From: Archegozetes longisetosus
Taxonomy: Eukaryota; Arthropoda; Arachnida; Sarcoptiformes; Trhypochthoniidae
Assembly: GCA_018873245.2 (NCBI GenBank)
Contig: JAEMBT020000002.1
Coordinates: 12,956,001-13,020,000, forward strand
Reading direction: 5' to 3'
DNA length: 64,000 nt
Shown: piece by piece, positions 11,491-25,423 of the stretch
Layout of the letters: every line of letters starts with the position of its first letter
Position numbering within the stretch: position 1 is the first letter of the stretch
Program-made: the position numbers and the translations under genes
The notes under the pieces: model-generated
What the model was told of the DNA's origin: nothing
The model's input: the letters and a program-made list of their open reading frames with translations, nothing else
Database searches by the model: none

Positions 11491-12543
11491 ATGTTTGCTA
11501 AATTTATGTTCGAGGTACTATTTTTGATTTATTTATCTGCGATCGCAACTCATTCACTTCCATTGAAAAATGAAACGGAGTTCCAATTGATTGATAATAC
11601 CTATGGGTTTTATGGAGGGACTAAAATTGGATCGAGTAGAGCTATTACACTTAAGAACTGTGGTCAGACGCATGTTAAGATTAAGTCATCGAGCGTTGGT
11701 AATAAAATAGTTGGTGGACAAGAGGCGCAAAATGGACAATTCCCATGGCAGGTTTTGCTCTACATATTTGACGCTCGCGGTGGTCGCGTCCAATGTGGCG
11801 GATCTATTCTTAATGAGCACTGGATCCTAACCGCAGGTCATTGTGTTGCTGACGAAAGAAGTGGGCAGTTGTTTGCGAACAGAATAGAAGTCGCTGCTGG
11901 TATTCATGACACACGAGCGAGAGGTCCAAGAACACAGACGAGAAGTGCTGCATGTGTTGAACCACATCCGGGCTGGAGGGGAAGTGTTGGTCAATTCAAA
12001 AACGATTTAGCGTTGGTTAAGCTTCAGCAGCCTTTGGATATTACTTTTGAAAATGGAGGCATTATTAATGGTGTTTGTTTACCTGAACCTAATTTCGAAT
12101 ATGTGGGTAAGGCAAGAATCTCAGGCTGGGGATTGACTCGAGATCGTGGACAGCCATCACCTGTATTAAAGTTTACGGATATCAGTGTAATCGATGCTAA
12201 GACTTGCAGGAGATATCCATATCCTGTCCCTATCGCTGATTCGATGATCTGTCAGGGAGTGGACAGAACAGCTCCATGTCAGGGAGACAGTGGCGGACCT
12301 CTCGTCATTCCGAAAGATAACAGAATGGTTCAAATCGGAGTGGTCTCATTCGGTCCTGGACAGTGTGCTAACAATAACACTCCTAATGCTGTCTACACCA
12401 AAGTGTCGAACTACATAGATTGGATTCAGAGAACTATAAATGCTCTCAATGCAAGTTCCAAATGCAGAACAAGATCTTTGGAATTACCAAAAACAGAGCA
12501 AAAGCCTGTTGATTTTAACATTCCTAACAATACTAGTATTTAA
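11491..12543 (+). CDS. Secreted trypsin-fold serine protease, paralog 2
   Basis: Single-exon 350-residue S1 zymogen, paralog of the gene at 8342 with a shorter pro-region. Signal peptide about residues 1-23. Activation at K72/I73 (GNK-IVGG). Triad His117 (in TAGHC, with Gly replacing the usual second Ala), Asp172 (NDLAL) and Ser267 (GDSGGP). Ala261-Pro262 occupy the position 189-190 slot, as in paralog 1, so the altered S1 pocket is shared by the pair rather than a single mutation. The Cys of KNCG in the pro-region and Cys196 of the catalytic domain are placed for a linking disulfide. ATG 11491 starts the signal peptide. A TATA box lies 55 nt upstream. Tandem duplication is the simplest origin. 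Confidence 0.9.
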   Translation: MFAKFMFEVLFLIYLSAIATHSLPLKNETEFQLIDNTYGFYGGTKIGSSRAITLKNCGQTHVKIKSSSVGNKIVGGQEAQNGQFPWQVLLYIFDARGGRVQCGGSILNEHWILTAGHCVADERSGQLFANRIEVAAGIHDTRARGPRTQTRSAACVEPHPGWRGSVGQFKNDLALVKLQQPLDITFENGGIINGVCLPEPNFEYVGKARISGWGLTRDRGQPSPVLKFTDISVIDAKTCRRYPYPVPIADSMICQGVDRTAPCQGDSGGPLVIPKDNRMVQIGVVSFGPGQCANNNTPNAVYTKVSNYIDWIQRTINALNASSKCRTRSLELPKTEQKPVDFNIPNNTSI

Positions 12544-12850
12544 TAACAATCATGATTATTCAATAATCAAAATTATCAATCATTCAGAAAATATTAAAAT
12601 TTATAAAATTTTAGATTCATTGATTTCCTAAAGTTTCTGTTTTCTAAAAAGCATATATTGATGTCAATTTTGATTCGATTCTCATTTTATCGGTTTTATC
12701 CGGTTTTGACTGAAAAATTCAAATTAGCCGTTCAAAATTGGAACCATTCCGTTAAAACGAGTTTTCAAAATAGCTGGTAGGGTATTAAATCATCAAAGTT
12801 ATTATATTAACATTTTTACTACATTTAGAGATTGATATGAAATAGTTTAT
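12544..12850. other. 3' flank of protease 2
   Basis: AT-rich, no gene or repeat seen. It probably includes the protease 3' UTR, although no canonical AATAAA sits close to the stop. Confidence 0.35.
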
Positions 12851-13680
<830 letters not shown>

Positions 13681-14900
13681 AAAAGTCCGGTCAATTTCGT
13701 ATCATGTCCTTGGTTAAAGTTGTAAACAAGATTAAGGTTAATTATTAGCCAGTTAAGTAGGTACTGTTTCTTGGTACAACCACATCTTATTTTCGTGTTT
13801 TTAATCTCCGATTTTGTGCTTCATCTGACAATTAAACCTCTTCTGACTAGCATTACCACGGAAGTCCAGCACGCCTTTATCAAGTGTCGCGTGTTTTGCA
13901 AACACCTTGGCTACTAATGTCTCTAATATGCTGGATGCTATAGCTGCAAGTAACACCTATAGTCGGAGGTAGACAGATAGAATTTGCGAACAATCTACGG
14001 AACAAGGGCGCTTGGCCTGTCAATATCCATTATGTCGAGGAAGAACTTGTACAACGACCGACTTTGAACACCAGAAGAAGCTTCGAGGGCTACTAAATGA
14101 AAATCGGGTTTGGACTACATACGAATTCGCATTTAATTTGGGCATCAGCAGACCTAATATTTGAAGATTGTCTCTCAGATAGAGATGCGAAAGTTGTACC
14201 AAAATGGATACCGTATACTCTGATACCTGCACAGAAGAAGCTTAGTGTGAATATCTTGGAAGGTCCAAGTGGTCCGCACCTCCTATGTGGAGTTATAGCA
14301 TTTGATGGAACGTGGATAAAAACTACGATTCGAAGGATGCCTGAAGTGCACGGGAGTGGCGCTGCCCCAGTCAAGAACCATTAGTTTGAAATCATAAAAT
14401 TAGATTTTTCATTTGATGCCAGTGCCTATTTTTAATCACAGGCTAAAAGTCAGGGCAACGATGAGAGGCTGGAAGGTTACGATGACATTGACATTTTGCC
14501 GAAATTGGATGCTCTGTTGCCTGATTCTACCTATAAATGAGCTAATAATGATGTTTCTCAATGATATGATTCTCCGAGCTGTGAAAGAACAACGGATCCG
14601 CGGTCCTATCATCTTGCACGACAGTGCGCGACCACCAAAATGCTGTCACTTTCTCCAAGCGATATCGATGAGAGGAATTGAAACACCCCGGCATTCGCGA
14701 TTTGAATTCTTGTGGCTTAGATGGTATTGCAATAATAAAGCACCCAATGATGGAAGATAATTGACTGATGCCATTATACTTGTGGCTGCGAGCGATAAAA
14801 GTTATTGAAGAAATAAACACAAATCCTCGCGACTGGTATTGAGTACCTTCCTCAGCGCTGGGAGCACATCATTAAGCGCTTCAGGAAATATACGTAAGTT
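13681..14900 (+). mobile_element. Decayed mariner-like element
   Basis: Transposase fragments appear in shifting frames on the plus strand: a helix-turn-helix-like stretch at 14034-14158 (ending LGISRPNI), the linker block VVPKWIPYTLIPAQKKLSVN followed by FDGTWIK at 14160-14382, and LHDSARP at about 14613-14635, the second catalytic Asp region. Several stops and frame changes separate them. The boundaries are approximate; no matching terminal repeats were found. Confidence 0.7.
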
Positions 14901-16057
14901 GAAAACTATGCTTTCAAACCAATTAAGTAAAAGATTAAATACAAATTTAATCATTTAAGTCGATGTTTTCTTTTTCAAAGTATCCCTTAATCTAATATGT
15001 TTATCCCATCGTTCTTCTCATTTGTTAAATGTGTCTTTTAAGCCATTCTTAGACACTCTATTCTTATGCCCTATGACGGCACTCATTACTTCTTTTCTTG
15101 AGTTAAGCTTCCTTCTCTGACAGAAACCTTTTATATCGTTTATAACATTGTGTGTTTATATGCATTTTCTTTATAAGCTGTTGTAATCAAATTTAGTGTT
15201 TCGATAAAATTTTTATCTAATGAAACACAAAACCTAATGGTGGCTCTTCGTTCAACATCACTCATTGTAAACTATGGCTCATTAATTGTAACCGCGTTTG
15301 AAAATAATACGATCGGTCGACATTTTTTGTTGATAGAAATTTATAGGATATATATGGACCTTTAATCTGATTACAAACATGTGTTGAATGGCTAAAAAAG
15401 TTGTGATAAAAGTTAGGAAGTTCGGAAGCATAGTTTCCAACCCTGGTATTTCATAACGGTCAAACAATCATGTTTTTGCCTTTGATAATTTGTGAGATCT
15501 CGGTTTGACAAGACTTTTCTACAGACATAATATTATTGTCCTTTCTACCATAATAACTTTTATGTATAAATCGAAAGGTAGTAATAGTCTGATAATTATT
15601 TAAATGTTACTTAAGCTTATTTAGGCTAACACAAAGTTTTGTTCAAATTAATCATTGAATTGTGCATCACATTGTAAATGACTGCAATCATCGAGAATAT
15701 ACTTGACTTAATTCTCACGTAATTGTTGTGAATAGTATTCATTTCTGTTTGGTTTTGGTTAGATTTCAACTATTTTTAAAGTTGATATTTTTAAACTTTG
15801 GATAATTAGTTTAATAAAGGACAAAACTTAGCTAATAAAATATTATTAAAAATGCTGTACCACAACAGTTACTTGGCAATAAAGAGTGAAGCTCATATTT
15901 TTTAATGTTGATAACGCTTCTCTTACAACAATATTTGTTACATTATTGAGCAATTTATTATTTTATGAGAGGTATTGTATAAGGTATCAGTATTTAAAGA
16001 TGAAAATTTTAATACTACTCAATTCATGCAATTGAGTACTGTAGAACTGTGAAAAAT
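14901..16057. other. Intergenic spacer
   Basis: AT-rich with no supported gene. The 61-codon minus frame at 15282-15467 has no recognisable content. Confidence 0.35.
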
Positions 16058-19000
16058 CTAATCTGGTATTTTAACATAACACGGAGATAACATTTTTGGA
16101 TCCGTCGCCCAGTTTTCGATCGCAGAATAAGTAGAGGCAATACCACCAAAAACACCAACTAGAGAGATTTGTATTAAAAATATCTTGAGATATCTTGGTA
16201 CATTTCTGTATAATTATCAAAATAGAAGCAAGTTTAGCTGAAATTGTTATATTTCGATTATTTATATTGAAAAACCTTAGCGGCCAATTTGGACTTTTAT
16301 CTGAACAAAGTTTTAAATAGAAAGCGGGTGGCATCACAAACACCTAAAATTAAAGTGAAAATTTATTCATAAATAAATTTTGATCTATTTGTCCCGATTT
16401 GACCCAATCTAACCATTATCGTCATAGTGGATCCACCAATCAGGTCTACTATTTTGTCGAATTGAGGGCTCGATTCGCCGGTAAATAACATTGCAATCAT
16501 TAATAAAGTCCGAAACAGTATTCTTCTCAAACCGAATGCTTTAGTAGAAAAACTAAGTAAACTCCTTATTCAAATTGTATATTTATTTTAAAACTAACAT
16601 TTAGGTACGTTCAATAGTTCTTCTATTTCCAAAACGACTGGATTTATAATAATTAGTAAAGCAAAAAAGCAGTGCACTGCAAAACATGCCCTAATAATAG
16701 TTGAGAACCAACCCTCACTTATATTATACAAGATGTTTGTTTCAACATTATCTCCATAAATAGCGTATCCAGCGATTGAGATTGGTAAATAAATGAGGAT
16801 TAGACCTGTCAACAGAATCAGATGAAACAGATGTCTAAGGAGCAAAATGTAAAATTATCTCTTTCAAACAATTATATAATAAACATTTCCGGTAATCTAT
16901 GACTTATACTATAAAAGAACTACATATCTGTTGTGATTCAACTGAACAGAAAAATACAGTCTTTCAATATAAGACAAGTGCATAGCATGTAGCAGTCAAC
17001 AAAAGTAGAGAACTTCAGGTCTTTAGATATAGTGCTTACTATTTAAAATTCAATGAAATACCTGTAAAGCCTAAAGTAACAGCTTTAGGAAATTTGTCTT
17101 TTTCTTTCATATCATTTTGGAAATTAGGGAAAGCACTCGCGCCTCCGTATGCGAACAATATCTTTCCAAATGATAGAAAAAACGACTTGAATGATGGCGC
17201 AGAATATGTAGCATTCTTTATGTGATCTGACGAACTCATTATCATATTTATCAATAATAAAAAACTGCCTAAAATGGTTGCAAACATTGCAAGATAAGCT
17301 GCTGGCCAGAAGTCAGCGGGAGATCCCAACCATGTAAGTGGCGTCAGCACTGCCCCAACAATTGGTAACCAATAGCAAAATGTAAAGCTCGGTATAAAAC
17401 TGATTGTTATGCTCTTAAATAGACTCGAAGTGAGCAAAAGAAATACAACGCCTGAACCAAATCGTGTCACATTCATTGATAGGGAAACTGTTATCCTATG
17501 AGAAAGCAAATTAGTTTTTAAGAGTGCATATCACGACACCAGATTTGGCAATTTTTTCGGACCTCATCCAATTTCCATAAGCTCTTTGCCCTATTGTCGC
17601 AAATGGTGTTCTTGTGAGACCTTTCTTATATTGAGGCCATCTCTCTTCTAATATAAGCCAACACTTAGCCAAATAAACTCCGGACACTCCAGCATTTATG
17701 CAACAAATCAAAAGAACTACAATTCCAGCCCAACCTTTTCCAAAAGATATATCCATTAAGTTATAGATTCGGAAAAAACGATATTAATAGCAGTGTTTAT
17801 GCATAAATATTTCAAATATTAAGGCCAGACAATGAAAAAAAAGCTGAAAAATATATTGAAAACAACACAATAAAGGTTGCAATCGAGACATTGCTCAGAA
17901 AGATTTTAATCTGAATGTTCTTCAAATTGAAACATTGAAAAATTGGTCTCAATTGAGGATCATTTGGTGGATCTAACTCCTTAGGCACATATTTGATGTG
18001 CATTAGCCACTTATGAAGAGCGTAATATCAAATATGTGCCCAAGGAGTTGAATCTGCCAAATGATCCTCAATTGAGATCAATTGAGGATCTATGGGGAAT
18101 CTTGAAAGATGATATCTATGAGGGGTGCTGGAAGACCAATAATTTTCAAAACTAAAAGCAAGAATTAGAGATAAGATAAAGAAACTGAGTTTAAACTTGT
18201 GCCAAAATCTAATGAGTGGGCACTCACAAAAATCTGAAAAGCAACCGAAAACGTAACGAATATGTTTCTTCATTAATATCATGAATATGTTAATTGATTA
18301 TTATAAATATTTGATAAAATTCTTATTGTACTTGAAAAGTTATTAAAACGTATGACTCTCTGGCTAATCATCTATATCCCGATAATCATAACATTCCGAT
18401 AATAGATACTTCAACTTTATTGCAAAACTAAAGTTTTTAGTTATCTTTAGAGCAGAAATTCATGGAATAGAGTAGATCTAAAAAATTTTTTATTCTAAGA
18501 AAATCACTTTTACTCTTTTGTTTTGATGATCTGACTATCATTTAAGATATATGCTTTTCTGTTAACAGGTCAATTATCGTTGTTAGAAATGCCAATTATT
18601 ATTTCTATATTAATATTTTATTGAATAATGTCATGTTATCATAAATAATATGATATTGCAATTCAAAGTGTCGTTTGGCTCACACCTGGTTCTCCGGTCG
18701 CTCTAAGATTTTGTTATAATTAGAAGTTTGTCACACTTTTTTATTGTTCCAATTTTCAAATAAATCAGATTGAAGAATGACATCTAAATCATTCCCTAAA
18801 TCTCTATTCACAGCCCATTATGAAAATATTGGCTTAAAAAAATAATTGCTAAAGTAACAGCCATATAGCGTTTTTAAGCTGTTTACATTTTTCCAACACG
18901 TGCTACCACTTGCACAAATAGTCGAGTATCAAAGCTACCCGTCCAGGATTATCTACTATGACTTAAGTACTTTATCGGTGAAATTTCTTCTAGTGGATTG

Positions 19001-21013
19001 CACTACAATCCCATATTCAATGATTATAAAGATAAATGAACAAATGCTATAATCTTAACTAAAGTATGACGTTCTCTAGAAAAAGTGAAATCTTACTGAT
19101 AAGAGTTCGGGTCAAAATAGCGACATTCGTAAGACATACACAATCTAAAGGCTGAAAAAGTCAAAAGTATTACCGTACTGAATAAATATTCAATTTAAAA
19201 TGAGGTATCATTATATTTTTAATTAATTCTCGATTATTTTAGAATAAAGATTGAGAAAATTTTAATTGAACTTGGAAGAAAATTCCGAATGAACTTCGAT
19301 TCGATATCGGGTTGAATATCAAAGTTGACTTTAATTGAATGTAAATCTTGACTGAATTTCAATTTTAACATGAATTGAATTTGAAGGTGAGCTCTAAGGG
19401 AGATTTGAAAATGGTCCGAATTTGAATTATTTCAAAGAGTTTGCTAAAAGTCGTCACCCCAAACAGATCAAGTGATTTATGTATAGATATAAAGCTTGTC
19501 CTCTAGGAAACACAAAAATACCGGCCTTAATACTATGTAGTATGCCTGAACATAATTCAAAACTTAGAGTCGCGAAAATGGATAATAGAATTATGGTTAC
19601 TCTTCAAATGAACGTTGAAAATAGCTTCTAATCCTTCGGAACCCTAATAAGGTTAGCAATCTTTATATCAGAATATTAAATTGACTTGCCAAGGACATAA
19701 AACTAACTCAAAGCTTGGCACCACAGATTGGAAACTGTTTGGTCGGAAACATGTTGGCTATTTTAGAATAATTAACCCTACTGACCCTATTAACCTTATT
19801 ATGATTCTGATATTGATTAAGGAATAACCATAATTCTATTCTCCATCTTCGCAATTTATTCTTAAAGCTCGATGCTTTATATGGAGGATTGAGGTTGGTA
19901 TTTTTGGGCTTCTTATAGGATAGGTCTTACATCCGTACATAAATGATCTGATTCGTTTAGGTGACGATTTCTGGCAAATGCCTTTTCTTGAAATAATTCA
20001 AATAAAGTCAATTTTCACATTCAATCCAACTTTGAATCGAAGTTCATTCGCATTTTTCTTTCAAGATCAAAGTTTTCTCAATCTTTATTCTAAAGCAATC
20101 GAGAATTAATTAGAGACACAGTAAAAATCATCAAATTTGAATTCCCATTCAAAATTGAATCTTTGTTTACTCAGAAAAAGCGTTGATTGCCTTGGTGTTT
20201 AGATTGTTGATCTTTTGACCCAAAACCTACTGTTTAGTAGTAAGCACCCTACTGTCTACTGATAAGTAGAGCAATGTAGAATGTTGATAAAAAATCTATC
20301 TAATAGAGTTGAATGAAAATAAGAAAAGGGAAGAAAGTTCTTAATTAGAATAGGCTCATATAGTATATGTTTATATCTACTAGAAATGAGAGTCAGAAAG
20401 TCAATAAAAAGCTTAAGAAGTCATTTTTTAACTTTTTATAGCTTATATTACTTGTCAACATTTTAAGTCAAATGCAATCCTATACTGATTAAAAGAAAAA
20501 GCTTTGTATGAAAATAAAATTTCAGAGATTAATATGAAATTATACAATTTGCACCTCCTTGCAAAAAAAATTAAACCTATAGAAAAACTAATAGAAAAAC
20601 CGAGAATATTCTACCATAAAATCATTTATCACTTGATTGCATTGAAAAGTAAAGTGTTTACTAAACTCCTCAAACTTTATTTAACTATAAAAATGTATTT
20701 GGAACTTATTTGAGTCACCAGTTAAGTCAGATTCATTAAAGTTTATAACTACCGATTCCTTGAGTTGCTTTTGGAAGTGTCAAAAGTCCACCACCGGCCA
20801 CTTCACCGATAATAAAGACTGTGGCAGAAATGAATCCAAGATTCCTTTTATGATTTTCACTAGCATCTTTTTTACCACCTTCAATATCCAAACCAACTTT
20901 CTTCGAGTTTTCATAAATCTATAAATATTGATCCAATTAGTGATAGTTTGAAAGCATCAAAGATGAACAATCAGTCATTAAATTTTAGTTGAAGTTCTTA
21001 CATTAAAGGCCAT
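16058..21013 (-). CDS. AAAP-family amino-acid transporter, copy A (8 exons)
   Basis: Minus-strand exons, 5' to 3': 21013-21002, 20918-20753, 17734-17563, 17495-17062, 16805-16599, 16538-16414, 16343-16276 and 16205-16058. They join in frame to 443 residues with GT-AG borders. The product is a multi-pass Aa_trans (SLC32/36/38-like) permease: FIIGEVAGGGLLTLPKA in helix 1, then GWAGIVVLL, SPADFWPAAY, LFAYGGASAFPNFQNDM and PISIAGYAIYGDN motifs, ending in a hydrophobic helix near the C terminus. Family members carry amino acids across the plasma or organelle membrane; the substrate cannot be told from sequence. Exon lengths 172, 207 and 68 equal those of copy B (172, 78+129, 68), which supports the model. 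Intron 2 is about 3 kb and filled with transposon debris. The acceptors of exons 3 and 6 are weak, so expression is less certain than for copy B. Confidence 0.82.
17934..18135. mobile_element. Inverted pair of Tc1-like transposase fragments
   Basis: The minus strand near 17934-18001 encodes IKYVPKELDPPNDPQLRPI. The plus strand at about 18028-18130 encodes a near copy that continues into SIEDLWGILKDDIYEG. This is the C-terminal block with the last catalytic acidic residue of Tc1-like transposases (RPIEDFW). The two pieces face each other head to head inside intron 2 of transporter copy A. Confidence 0.65.
19220..20112. mobile_element. Foldback element in transporter A intron
   Basis: The left arm (about 19220-19615) and right arm (about 19795-20112) are reverse complements with scattered mismatches. 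Both termini carry TAATTAATTCTCGATT, then TTTAGAATAAAGATTGAGAAAA. Two inner blocks also pair (AATAGAATTATGGTTA and its complement). It lies wholly within intron 2 of copy A and codes for nothing. Confidence 0.75.
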
Positions 21014-24000
21014 ATTGGTTCAAGACATAATGAGACTCCAAGTCTTAGTTGAGCAACTTTTTAAATGACGCTTGTCTCATGCAACTCGTGACAAATTTGT
21101 GATATGATGTGCCACACGCGATGGATGTAGAAACAAAATTATTATGCCGTTTCGATTAATTTACAAAGTTAAACCCAATCAATCGATTCAAAATTGTGAG
21201 GCATTTGTTTAATGCCTGTACTGCAAAGAATCTCAAAGGCATTCTTAATTATCCAATTATGTTTTATAAGTTAATCTTTCACATGACTACTTGTGAGTAG
21301 TGATCAACACTAACCAACTTAAATTGAATAAAGCATTGTCTTTCTCAGACCATATAATCAATTTATTCCGAGTTCAAGTTATGTTAACTTAAAAAGTTGA
21401 AACTGGAACAATTGCAAAATTATTTCAATATTATAAACTTAGGACCTCATTGAAAATTAAAAATATGTTTTCATTTATTCAGATATTTTTATAAATGACG
21501 TTTGAAATATACACTGAACACAAATCAACTCAATTCCAGCAATGTAATATCTGAACTAGAAGCTCAAACTCAAGACAATCGGATTGTTATACATGTGATT
21601 ACACAATTAACGAGTGAATGTATCCGAGTGTAATTGACAGTATCATTCGAAAATTCATACGAACTGATTGTATTGCAGATTATCTGTAGAATAATTTTCA
21701 ATCTATTTTATACTTAAAATAAGTTTTATAGAGATATTACGGCATTGAACTAGTACCTCGATAAAAAATCAAGATCTTAATTAAAAATCTTCGTGAAGTC
21801 ACAGTTGTATAAATGAAAAGTTACAAATGAAACCAGTTTCGACAACTTCCTTTCTTTTCATCTCTCTATCCAAAAATAAAGAATCTTGATGGTCAAAAGG
21901 TAAGAAAAATTTTTATCTAAGTTTTATTATGTGTTTTAAATAAGAGTTTAATGTTAGTGATCACTACTTCAGTAATGTTAGCATTCAGTTTATTAAATTT
22001 ATTTCAAGTATATCTAAAATTTTTAATAACTTTTGCTTTAACTTTGAGCTCTTTTATTGCCAAAATGAAGTCAAAATTAAAAAATTTATATTAAAGTGTT
22101 GAAGGACAAACATTTTGAAAGAATGCACTCTTTTATTTAATGCTAAACTTGTAATCGTACTAAAATATATGAGTAGATTTAATAATTAATATTACTAGCT
22201 ATTACAGTCCGTTTTAGTTATTGTTTGTATAGTAATAAATTATTATTGCTATTAAATTATTGAGTTTTCGACATGAACTTAATTTAATGAAGCACTTCGA
22301 GCATATTTGTAATGCTGTTTCTTTAAATAATGTAGGATACATTCTCAAAATACTGTATATACTGATCTATATAACACAACTCTTCACCTCCCATAATTTA
22401 CATATTTGACTCATTATTAAAGTTTAAAAAAGTTAGAACTCAACTATCAATCAATTTAATTGGTAGATGGTTTTCAATTAATAAATTAATTGCTAGTGAA
22501 GAGCGTAAGCTAGCTGTAAGATGAGCTGCGCTTTGAGCTGCTCTGTGCTTCAGGCTCAATTTTAGCTGTCTTCGAGCTTATAAGCTCGAGCTCGAGGCTC
22601 AGGCTATGACGAAGAAGCGCAACTCAAGCTCATTTGAAGCTGATTTGTTTAATAAAGCAAAAAATAGTATTAACTGTAAAATACTAACGAATATTGAACT
22701 GCTTCTCATATTTTAGCAAAATAGGTATTAAATGAGATCTATCAAATTCGATGATGAGATGCATTCCTAAGTTGTGAATCATTGTTTTCCAAATAAATTC
22801 CATTTTAAACTGAAATTTAATGCAAAAAACTTTATTTGAAGAGAAAATTAGTGATACTTTAGACCTTAAAAGTAATATTATTTCTACTCACTGCTTAAAT
22901 CTCTTAATATTCGAAAATAAGATAATCTCAAATAATTCTTGAAAATTATTCAAAGTAAGAGAAAATTATTGTTTGAAACTGCTATCAGAATGTATTCACA
23001 AGAAAGTGAAATGCAACAAGAAGACTCACAATTAGTGACACCGATGTCGAAGTTTGAATTCATCGTTCAAACTTTACTATCAAAATTAATGTATTTTTTG
23101 CACAAATACTTCATCATAGCTTGAAATAAATACTTTTATAAAGATTAATACTAATTACTTTTAATTTTTAGCATAAGCTCAGTAGCGCAGCTCGAAGGTC
23201 AACAATTCTGAGTTGCACTTATAAAAGCTCGGGATTCCAGACCAATGCTCTTCATCATCAATAGCTCAAAAAACACACTTCTATTAAATTAAAGTGCTTT
23301 CCAAATGAATCTTACTACGTTATCTAAACTGATAAGATATGATTCACTTTTGAATAACTGATAAAAAATGATTAAGTTTTTGTTAGCTGTTTTTATGAAG
23401 GTTTTATCCGCTAAATCCAGTCAAAGTATATATTTTGTTTTGCGCTTTATTTGAAGGAATAGTACCTAACATTTAAATTCTGTATTGTCACGTGTTATAT
23501 ATTCAGCAACTTAAAGCTTGGAGTATATTCATTTAAGGTTAGTCTGACCATAAGTAAATCACTATTTTATATCCGCGTACGGTTGAAGAAATGAATTTTG
23601 TTATGAATTTGAAGCATAAGACGCACTATCGACAAATTAAAACTATTTTCCTTAATTATTGAACTTTTTGATACCCTATAGTTTCGATTCACGATAATCA
23701 ATCATGGTCAATCACTGACGTATCGCAATTTTGGAGTGAGTTTTTGCAAATTATTGTAATTTAATTTCGCATTGAACTTATATTGCTACAGATTATGGCT
23801 TATAACGATAATTTACGCGACAATCAGGAGATTTGCTTTCAGTAATCTAGCTTAAGAGTTTATTCATCTGGAAAGTGTACCTATGAAGAAAAAATGTTTC
23901 ATTATTGTACGAGACTCGATTGTACAAGTTGTTTCGATTATTTGTATAGAGATCTTTAGTAAAACACATACAAACAACAATGCTGAATTTTCTTCTTTTA

Positions 24001-25007
24001 AAGGAACTCTCCGGACACTACATACTCTAGTATAAGAGCCAAAGTATAAGATTAAGAAGTATAACAAGCATTAAACACTAGATTTAAATTGAAAGGAATC
24101 TCAACTACTAAAAGTTTAGAACTTATCCTAATTTGATATCCCTGTCAAACATTTAGCTTGACTCTAAGTACAGATTGATATGAATGAGAGTTAGCACTAA
24201 TAGCTATTTGCAAAGTAGCCAAATCATCCATATGTCATTATTCATATGTTGTTATTGTAGTTAAAATCTAAATACTTTTCGTGATAAGACTTATGAATTA
24301 CTTATCTCTATATTATTTTGCCATTTATTAAGAGTTGAATAATTAAATGAAATGAAAAATTATATGTGTATATGTCTTAATGTATACCTTTTAGTGTTTT
24401 AGTCTTAAACCTAAGGCTCTTCTTCAAAAAAGTATTCAAATGCAGAATTTAAATGAGTTTGTCTCTAATTTACATTCTAAGTGAAAACACGCACTTTCAA
24501 TTATGCATTTATTTCTCGTTCATGATTTTTCAGACATAATATAGATAATAGCAATGAAAAGATGAAGTTCTCACTAAAAATTATAAAAATATAATTTAAA
24601 GATTTTCATTTTTGATTAAGAAATCTCAATACTATTAGATTCTCACTTGTAAAGTTATTTAATCTAAACCTACAAAAGTGCAGACCGTAATTGACTTATT
24701 TTTGGATTAAACTAAACTTATTTATTTGTAAGACAAAACATAATTGGACTTTAAATCTGAATTTGCCATATCATTTTTGGATGATGAGTTCTTCAATAAT
24801 ATTTTGACTCACAAACTGTAAGTCTTGCACTGCGCTCACAGGACTTTTGTGGAGCGTCACAGCTAATGCTTTAAAATTGTATACGCTATGAACAAAATTT
24901 TGAATCTAATCAAAACTAGACAAAAAATACAGGCGTGATTTGCACTAATACATGAGAAGCTATATGCTAAAATCATCACTGTTCGCATCCAAATCTGAGT
25001 ATCTTCT
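21014..25007. other. Spacer between transporter copies
   Basis: No supported gene. At 22497-22625 and 23170-23262 there are clusters of GAGCT/AGCTC motifs, with GAAGAGC on the left and GCTCTTC on the right, which could be the subterminal regions of a decayed hAT-type element; no clear target duplication was found. The 61-codon frame at 22939-23124 lies between these clusters and is unrecognised. Confidence 0.35.
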
Positions 25008-25339
25008 GACTGTCCGAGGAGTCTAGAATCGTATTTTTTTCATAAACAATGCTTTGGTCTGTCCAAGAATAAGGTATTGAAAAATGCCGATGTAGTTATT
25101 GCACTTTTTAACAATTGATTTTAATGGTTGAATCTCAATGATATTTAAAAGATACAGATAGAATACAGATAAGGATAGAATAGTTTATATAATATTAACT
25201 CGCATAGGGATTTAACTATTAAAATCAATGATAAAAGTCTGAATAATTAAATCGAGATTTTTAAATATCATATTCTTCGTCAGATCATTGTGCTGTTTTT
25301 AAAAAAATACTGACACAATTCTGGACTCCTCGGACAGTC
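25008..25339. mobile_element. MITE of about 330 bp
   Basis: GACTGTCCGAGGAGTCTAGA at 25008 is mirrored by its reverse complement ending at 25339 (TCTGGACTCCTCGGACAGTC). Inner segments (around ATTGATTTTAAT and ATTAAAATCAAT) also pair. No clear target duplication and no coding capacity. Confidence 0.65.
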
Positions 25340-25423
25340 GGGAAAAGCATAGAGTAAGTGTTGAATTATAAATAGATGTTTAGGAATAGTTGTTTACTAA
25401 GTAAGTACCAGTATCCATGTTTT

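Noticed and set aside
22497-23262. GAGCT-rich segments as a definite hAT element
   Set aside because: Subterminal-like motifs are present, but terminal repeats are only about 7 nt and no 8-bp duplication was found.
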